DNA from: Astrothelium macrocarpum
Lineage: Eukaryota > Ascomycota > Dothideomycetes > Trypetheliales > Trypetheliaceae
DNA: 64,000 bases
NCBI GenBank assembly: GCA_021030915.1
Contig: JAGEMR010000018.1
Location: 124,001-188,000, forward strand
Reading direction: 5' to 3'
Positions 57,547-64,000 of the stretch are shown here, piece by piece. Numbering within the stretch: the first letter of the stretch is position 1; each line of letters starts with the position of its first letter. Under the pieces are notes generated by a model. It saw only the letters and a program-made list of their open reading frames with translations, searched no databases and was not told the DNA's origin. Made by a program: the position numbers and the translations under genes.

Positions 57547-58431
57547 CTAAAGATTATTCAACCAGTTGAGGAGGTATAGGTCCGGCTCGTCTTCGGGGCT
57601 TCGCACTTTGACAGTCACCTGGAACCCAGTCGTGCCATATGGTGGCGTCTCGGCATAACTTAGAGTACTACAGGAGGAGCAGGAAACTGAGCGGCCTCGG
57701 GTAGAGCCTTGCGAGTTCAGAGACTCAATCTCCATGTAATGGGCTTCGTAATCACCACCTTCTTGGTACAAGGCAATCGCAAGCTCTAACTGTGCTGCCT
57801 GCCGTTCTTGGAGTTCAATTTCTACCTTTCGCTCCAAAACGGATAACAGAGCACTGGCAAGATTAACAAAACAGGTTTTGGGGACACACCAAGCCACATT
57901 AAGTCTCCATGGCTCATGTTCCGTAGCATTTCTTTGGATACAAAACTCAGTATCACGGCATCTACCTTGGTGAAAGATGGGCACGAGTGATTCCTGTATC
58001 CACGAATATGTAGTGCACTCAATGATCCAGCGTCCGTCCGATGTCAAACGCCCGGAGTTGTCGAAGCAGTCCGAGCCCCCAAAATATTTGTACTCTGGAG
58101 GTGCTTCAGGGACCATATCCGGACATTTGTTGATAGGATAGGGGGGATAGGGGACTTGCGAGAAATTTCTCTTGTTCAGTACTCCTAAATTGGGTAGAGG
58201 AATATTGCGCCTTGAAGGATTGTGAGCAGGCTGGTAGTCCAATTTAAATTTGGGGCAGTGACTAAATACCATCCTAATCAGACACATTATCATCAATGCT
58301 TTGAAAGAGTCTTACTATGACAAGCTGCTATTATGATTGCTCACAATGTCATGAGGTTCAGTGATAAGAGAAGCGTCGGAGAGAAAAGCCTCAAGAAATG
58401 GGAGTATGAAGTAGAAAGTCAAAGATTTCAT
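57547..58431 (-). CDS. secreted protein of unknown function
   Basis: Two exons (58431-58316 and 58261-57547) join in phase over a 54-nt intron to a 276-aa protein. The first exon encodes a signal peptide (MKSLTFYFILPFLEAFLSDA), which supports both the splice and secretion. The mature part has an N-terminal Pro/Asn-rich stretch. A Cys-containing core follows (GGSDCFDNSGRL ... GRCRDTEFC ... WCVPKTCF), then a helical Gln/Glu-rich segment (LERKVEIELQERQAAQLELA) and an acidic end. At least seven Cys are present. No known domain was recognised. It lies in a stretch rich in other secreted or surface genes. Confidence 0.65.
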
Positions 58432-59262
58432 TGTAACAATATGTTACGCAATAATCTCAGGACAATCAGCCCAGTATGTCGACAATTATGGTCGAAGTTT
58501 GTGCGTCCGACATACGTGGTTTTGGAGACAGACGCACCCTTCGGCCGAGCGCGTTCATGTAAACCAAGCACCGGTCAACCCGTTTGATGCTCATGAGATA
58601 AAGAAAGAACATTAGAAGAGAGATAATGCGTTTTGGGTTCTCGCAACGAGCATACTAGCAAAATTGATAGTATACGTCATGACATAAGACGTTGGAACAT
58701 GGTGCTCGTTTTGCTATGCCGAAGAAATATGCTACTGACATTGCGTAGGAACGTCGCCTTTTCATCTGCCTTTTCTCGCACAGCTTTGTTCGACTCGGAA
58801 CCTTCTACGACACCATAAACCTAACATGCGATTCAGGCTACACAATGCATATACAAGTAGATATGACGATAATCAGCAGCTGGCTCGTTGGTAGCCAGAG
58901 ACGTAGGAGGCGAGGCTACTGAGGAGTGGAAGTTATCTACACATTCTAGCATCGCCAGCTCAGTCAAACTGGGGCATACGAAGCTCTGAAAGCGAATGAC
59001 ACTTGAACAATAAGCGTCAGAGACCAAAGTAGCCCAAGGCCGATCGTGATCAGACAGGACGACTTATTAGAACCAATCTAGTAAGAGCGCCACTCCTGTA
59101 CCACTTAACTAAAGAACGCAAACAAAGTTTTTGGGTGAGTGCATGCTTGCGCTACTCCAGCTAAGCTCTCTCCCCAGCATCAACAGATCCACGCTTAGAT
59201 CCATCTATTTCATACACGATAGCCGGCACTGGCAACTCACTAATCGTCTCAGGTTCCAACTC
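58432..59262. other. gene-free interval
   Basis: About 0.8 kb upstream of the 276-aa secreted protein and downstream of the surface protein. No supported gene. A tRNA-like stretch was considered and rejected. Confidence 0.4.
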
Positions 59263-60431
59263 TCATAGTATACTCGATGTGGGCAACTCCACTGGGGCTT
59301 TACCCTTTGGAGCTTCCTTAGAGGTCCCATCCAACTCGGGTTTATCATGATACAACGGCGAGCCATTGTCATGCTTGCGTTTCCTACGGCGTGAGATCAT
59401 GGTTATCAGTACGGCCAGTACTGCGAGGACTCCCACAGGTACAACGATCCCAAGTGCTATTTTTGTGCTGATGGTTAGGGCCTGGCTTGACTTTCGCTGA
59501 ATGGGCAGAAGAGTAGGGGTGGAAGTGGTCACTACTGGAGTTATTACTCCTATCGACGAAGTCGGCCTGTCCGAAGCTTTCCAATTCAACTGAATCATAG
59601 GCGCAAATAGTGAGACGCTAGAAATTTCGACTTGGGAAATGCTATCACTCATAGTTGTAAGTGTGATAAGAGTGTCAGATATCGTGAGTGTAAGCGTTTG
59701 TGTTTCGGTGATCGTGTACCATGTGATGGTTGGCACACTGATGCTTATGGTAGAATAAGGTGTCGGCGACTCATTACCACAGTAATATGCAGTTAGTTCA
59801 CCTGCACGGATTATTGAAAGGCATGTTTGGTAGGAGTTGACACCCGAGATCTCGTTAGCCACAAGACAGTCGTAGCCACTAGATGAAAAGCCCAACGAGG
59901 TTAGCCTCCTGCACGAACATCGTCATTATTCGAATTGAAATAAAACCAGATTATTTACCTTGGACAACATCCTACTGCAGTCTCTCCGGCGAGAAGAGGA
60001 TATTGAAATAGAAAGTTGCTGCCTTGAATGATTGAAGATGGCGAACCATTTTCCAGTAAGGCTGCTGAGCAAGCGGTTGAGTATCCATCTGGGCAAATCA
60101 AGCCTGGTGAATAGAAACCTAAGCCATCAAGGTCAGGGCCAGGGCCATCCGAATCCGATAGAGCTAGACGGCCCTCTGTCGCTGATGGCCAACACCTGAT
60201 ATCGTCCTGTGCATAACCAAGGGGCGGGTTGTTATAGAGTCCGGTTTGGTCAAATCCAGTGGTGCAGGTTTGAGCTTGATTGAAGACAAAAGGAGAGTTG
60301 AGGGACTCGTCCAGGACGATGTCTGCCTCATTGACATAGATAGAAGTGCAACTAGAAAGCTGTGCAAAGGCTGTTGTCAAAGGACCGAGAACGGTCCGAG
60401 ACAAGAGAGAGGTTGTCCCTGTAGAGGTCAT
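59263..60431 (-). CDS. single-pass cell-surface protein with Cys-rich outer domain
   Basis: Two exons (60431-59959 and 59878-59263) join in phase to 362 aa. The N-terminal half holds paired Cys and ends in the motif GETAVGCCPSGYDC, formed across the intron. This recurs in fungal membrane proteins with a Cys-rich outer domain. A long Ser/Thr-rich stalk (TITETQTLTLTISDTLITLTT) and one transmembrane helix (IALGIVVPVGVLAVLAVLITMI) follow, then a basic stop-transfer RRRKRKH and a short cytosolic tail. The layout suggests a wall- or surface-sensing protein. The ATG at 60431 gives no classical signal peptide. The frame is open further upstream but without ATG, so a missing first exon is possible. 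Confidence 0.75.
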
Positions 60432-61420
60432 AAGTAATGAATCGCAACCACTGTTCGGTAGTACAGAAATTAAGAACTGCAAGATATGAAGGAAAGATGC
60501 CCTATTGTAGGGTCGCAATAGAAATCGAAGGGATGCCGTGGCTTTTAATGCACGTGTGCAAACCTGGAATCAAAGGCATTTTCTATGTAATTTAACTTGC
60601 ATACCTCAGGTGGTATGGGCCCTTATTATCTTCTTCACGAAGCACATAAATAGAGCACCTCAATCAATTCGTAAACCTACAGTGTTTCGACAATTAAGCC
60701 TCGCCAGATGAAGACAAGGATACGACAGCTCTGCAAAAGGTCCATCTGTCTATTGGCAAGCTTGTATGGTTCCACGGAGCAGGAATGTCTGCAAATTAAG
60801 GTCTGCAAGCAAATTAAATCAATTGGTGAAGTATCGGAACATGCCCTCGGAGTCTCGTTCGGGGGGTTAAAGAAAGCGATGTGCAAAAACCAAAGAAATA
60901 GAGAATGTGCTGTGATAGGGTAACACTTGTCGTCCTTTATTCCTTGTACCAAAAGGCTCAAACGCCGGCTAGGAAGTGGTGTAGCAAAGGATGTACCTCT
61001 AGCGATGTCCAGGCCCGCTGAGACAGATTAGTTCAGACCTCTTCAGTGAGCCATTCATCCAGAAAATAAACAAAAACGAAGAGAAAAAGAGAGCTGACTT
61101 TTAGCACCCAAAAAAAAATTGGTCGAAACAATCTTGAAGAGCCAGTAGGCTAATTAATACAAAATAAGGGCAGGAGGATTGCAGTGTCTAAGGGCAGGAG
61201 GATTGCAGTGTCTAAGGGCAGGAGGATTGCAGTGTCTAAGGGCAGGAGGATTGCAGTGTCGTCCAGTTGGATTTTCTCCCGTCCGCTCTCTCCTGGGTTT
61301 TTTGTTGTGCTTATTACATAATATCGAAGGTTAAGCAGCACACTATGGCTTGTCCATCTCACTTTCGTCTCATGACCAGGAACTTGTTCTTACGATCCAT
61401 TCAAGTCCAGGTACACAGTG
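60432..61420. other. intergenic interval with 24-bp tandem repeat
   Basis: About 1 kb upstream of the surface protein. A four-copy 24-bp tandem repeat lies at 61166-61260. No supported gene. Confidence 0.45.
61166..61260 (+). repeat. 24-bp tandem repeat, four copies
   Basis: The unit begins AAGGGCAGGAGGATTGCAGT and is 24 bp long. Four copies follow head to tail with almost no divergence, the last one missing its final base. Because 24 is a multiple of three, the minus strand reads as repeated LDTAILLP across the array, but there is no evidence that it is translated. The lack of divergence suggests recent expansion. Confidence 0.9.
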
Positions 61421-61845
61421 CTAGATATCCAGTTCCAACACTACTTGGCTGTCAAGTTCTCGCAGATAGCGGCCACTGGGAAGCTCATGGCGTAGTTCTG
61501 TGTTAGCATGAGTCGTGCTCTCCTGTGCTTCCGGTGCAAGGTGTTGGATAGCCTTTGGTTTAAGTTGCTCATCTGTTCCCTTGCTTCCATTCCACCCTAC
61601 TACTCGTCTGCTGCTGCGTTTCATTTGCCTTTCTCGCCATATGACGAGCGCCCCTAACGCCAACAGCAGCACACCAAGTGACACACCAACGGCGGCACCA
61701 ATAACGGTTGCTTGATGTGACGGGTTATTAGGGGCAGGCGTTGGTGACGACGAATGTGTAGACCCTACAGTCCCTACCACATCAGCGCTGGTGGCTGCAG
61801 TGTTTGAACCTCGGCGGCGAAAGCCCCATTTTTACATTAATGAGC
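61421..61845 (-). pseudogene. orphan membrane-anchor exon of a surface protein
   Basis: An open frame without an ATG. It encodes a Gly/Ser/Thr/Pro stalk (SSSPTPAPNNPSHQA), one transmembrane helix (VIGAAVGVSLGVLLLALGALVIW), a basic RERQMKRSSRR stop and a cytosolic tail to a stop at 61421. This is the 3' half of a single-pass protein built like the one at 59263-60431. No matching outer domain or signal peptide was found upstream. It is either a truncated gene or the last exon of a model I could not complete. Confidence 0.4.
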
Positions 61846-62766
61846 CTCGACCCCAACAAGTCCCACCGGAGTTTCACAAATGGCCTTCCATTTCCAGCAG
61901 CATGTAACAGTCATACTCAGTGATTCTGAAGTTTTGTAGCCATGCTCTCTTTGTTCTAAATGTTTCTTAAGTACGCTCGCTATCGCCTGCGATTCAGTTC
62001 ATGATTTTGATATGCAACTCTAAAGGATTAAGGAGAAACAGCTGATCAACAGAGATGCACGATAGTTGGAACTGTCTTTGCACTGTCAATGCACTCTGCC
62101 GAGGCCATTCGCCTGGTAGTACAGGCTCAATCCTAAAGCCTTAACGGGGGAACGAGATGAGGACCTTAATGGGCGAGGTGACGCTCTGAGATCCCTTCGC
62201 CTGTTTTGAACAAGGCGTATGTAGCGTAAAGTTTCAGCAGCACCATTGACACTCCACCCGAGGAGCTTGGCAGGGATTCCAAGGCCTTCCTCCGATCACG
62301 GTCCATTACTTGGGGTAATTTAGCTGAGCTGTCAAGCAGGAATTTATCGAGTACGACACAAATGCGCAGGTCACGGTTTTATGCGTAGTAGATGGATATA
62401 TGGAGACTTGAGAGTTGTTCATCGCCGGGGTGAAGCGTACACTAGGGTTAAAGGAGATGGTATTGACGTTTGTCATTAGTGCATGTTCTATCAAGAAAAA
62501 AAGAAGAGATTTTGGACCGAAGAAAAGATGTTTAGGGACGAAAAGTTTTGGGAACTTAGCAGGATTAATCCGCGTTGAGTACGAACCAATGTGAGGTGGA
62601 GAAGATGTCGACGTATCCCGAAGGAAGAAGGCTGGTGCAAACGTCTTCTCTGTTCTAAGCTAGCCTGGTTGGGACCGTCTCAGGCAATGTGCACGACGAA
62701 CTCGTACTTGGTGAAAAGCCAGAGGTGTGCACGCTCTACACTCATTGGCTTAACAGCGGACAAAAG
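61846..62766. other. gene-free interval
   Basis: About 0.9 kb with only short open frames. It might hide upstream exons of the orphan membrane-anchor exon on the minus strand, but none could be joined. Confidence 0.4.
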
Positions 62767-62997
62767 CACCAGTGGCTGCAATAAGAAATGTCATCCGCGA
62801 CCGTGAAAGATATGATTGCCACACACCTCATAAGGAGGCCCTCAGCAATGATGATCGAGAAAATCCTAAGAGATATTTCTTATTGAATTGATGATAGGCT
62901 CCAATACCTTAGAATTGTATGGGGCTCTCCCTATGAAGCCTGCGGCGATGATATGTATTGCGGTCGCGGATGACATTTCTTATTGCAGCCACTGGTG
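62767..62997. mobile_element. MITE-like inverted-repeat element, copy 4 (best preserved)
   Basis: 231 bp with perfect 37-bp terminal inverted repeats. The left end starts CACCAGTGGCTGCAATAAGA and continues through ATGTCATCCGCGACCG; the right end is its exact reverse complement, ending GCAGCCACTGGTG. The inside is non-coding and carries the family's CCTCAT..GGAGG motif. AAAG flanks both sides and may be a short target duplication. The CAGTG-type end is reminiscent of hAT-derived elements, but no 8-bp duplication is seen. The perfect ends suggest the youngest copy in the window. Confidence 0.85.
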
Positions 62998-64000
62998 AAA
63001 GGGTGTGAAGGCATTCCCAAAAACTGCAAAAGAGTTTTCCAAAGCCATCGTATCAAGTCGTTAAGGAAGTAAGGCTCGAATCGAAAGCGCAAAAATCAGG
63101 CGATCGCAAGGATATCCAGGAATAACGACAACGGAGAGAAGTAAATATGTAACGAAAGGAGGGCATTGACATTCGCGCGGGATGCAAATATACGGGTCGA
63201 AATCGGACTAAGGCATCAAAGAATTCCCAGATCAAAGCCTGCGATTGAGAAGACGCGGTGGAGATGGATGATCAGAGTTTAGATGATAAAGAAAGTTCCC
63301 CCTTGGGGAGGCGTTGACGCAGGAGAAAGGCTTTAGAGTGGGTCTCTGCGTAAATAAAGCAGCACGATTCGACATATAAATACTAGCTGCCGTTCGCAGT
63401 AGGTCCCCTGCAGACGGCTAGCCTGATGGCTGAGATACGGTATCTGTGCTTGAATCTAGGCAAGGAGTCAAGGATCCAATGTGTGTGCATGCCGAGGGGC
63501 CGTGCATATGCGGTGATGAAACTGACTGGGCATAATCCGTATTGTGGATACGAAGCGCGTTTGATCGATCCCAGGTGCGCCCAGCAAGGAGATCTGGGGA
63601 AGCGGAATCGAAGCCATGTCCTCCTTCCGAGAAGGTAAGCCGGCAAGGATCCAAATGCAGGAGAAGAGGCGCAATGTTGTTTCAAAACCTGAGAGCAATG
63701 ATAAGGTTGGGTACAAGTCTGGTCAACGGTTGTAGAAATTTGGTAAAGAGGCTTTGAGAAGAGCCACGTATGTGCGCATCCGCTCTTTCAGGGACCGGTG
63801 TCTAGAACTACGCTCGCGGAACCGGACCAGATCTGTGGTGACTAGCGTGCAAGCGTGTGCTGTACAGAGGCAGAACCGTGGTAAAGCTCCGAGTGTAAGT
63901 CCACGCGACTTCGCCTCGAATCGGTATCGTGGCTGTCTGCAAGTAACGTCGTACCTTTTGGCGCTGGCTGCCTTAAATGACGCGTCTCGAAACGGGCTAG
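62998..64000. other. gene-free right edge
   Basis: About 1 kb without supported genes. Overlapping open frames on both strands at 63383-63757 have no domain resemblance and lack splice support. Confidence 0.4.

Noticed and set aside
59041..59120. tRNA-like stretch on the minus strand (D-arm-like TTAGTTAAGTGGTA, GGTTC)
   Set aside because: The T-arm and acceptor stem do not pair properly, so it does not fold as a tRNA.
63383..63757. Overlapping frames on both strands near the right edge
   Set aside because: Mutually antisense, no domain, no splice structure; probably chance.

Overview
The window is nuclear DNA of a filamentous ascomycete. The genes are cut by many short introns (about 40-85 nt, mostly GTAAGT/GTGAGT...YAG). 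They include fungus-specific families: Zn2Cys6 regulator, NCS1 permease, CDC10 septin, killer-toxin-like chitinase, DMATS and UbiA prenyltransferases. One AT-rich transposon remnant looks RIP-mutated. No species can be assigned from the sequence alone. Gene models were built by hand from reading frames plus splice signals. Where all exon phases close I give exact exons; otherwise I say what is uncertain.

Layout. 0.9-12.4 kb, all on the minus strand: NCS1 nucleobase/allantoin-type permease, CRAL-TRIO/RhoGAP protein (ECM25-like), 13-exon Zn2Cys6 transcription factor. 12.4-15.7 kb: gene-poor. 15.7-17.3 kb: compact RecQ helicase. 18.4-27.7 kb: a secreted protein and, divergently, a large LysM/chitin-binding/GH18 killer-toxin-like precursor whose GH18 catalytic Asp and Glu are replaced, followed by an ankyrin-repeat gene. 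28.5-36.0 kb: a small, partly decayed terpenoid-type cluster with a fused epoxide-hydrolase/DMATS relic, an intact cytochrome P450, an intact UbiA-type prenyltransferase/cyclase and an HXXXD acyltransferase with an apparent frameshift. 36.9-37.7 kb: an unknown single-pass membrane protein. 39.7-47.4 kb: a conserved housekeeping block (SKI8, mitochondrial bL32, CDC10 septin, TRAPPC13-like), interrupted at 43.8-46.0 kb by an AT-rich Tc1/mariner-like relic. 49.4-51.1 kb: secreted serine carboxypeptidase. 53-62 kb: secreted and membrane proteins of accessory type (Cys-rich secreted protein, NucA/NucB-like relic, 276-aa secreted protein, single-pass surface protein, orphan membrane tail).

Dispersed through the window are four copies of a ~230-240 bp inverted-repeat element (MITE-like), the clearest at 62767-62997 with perfect 37-bp termini. 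A fifth element with related ends abuts one copy. The housekeeping genes act separately. The two places where neighbours plausibly work together are the killer-toxin-like pair (18.4-25.6 kb) and the terpenoid cluster (28.5-36.0 kb).
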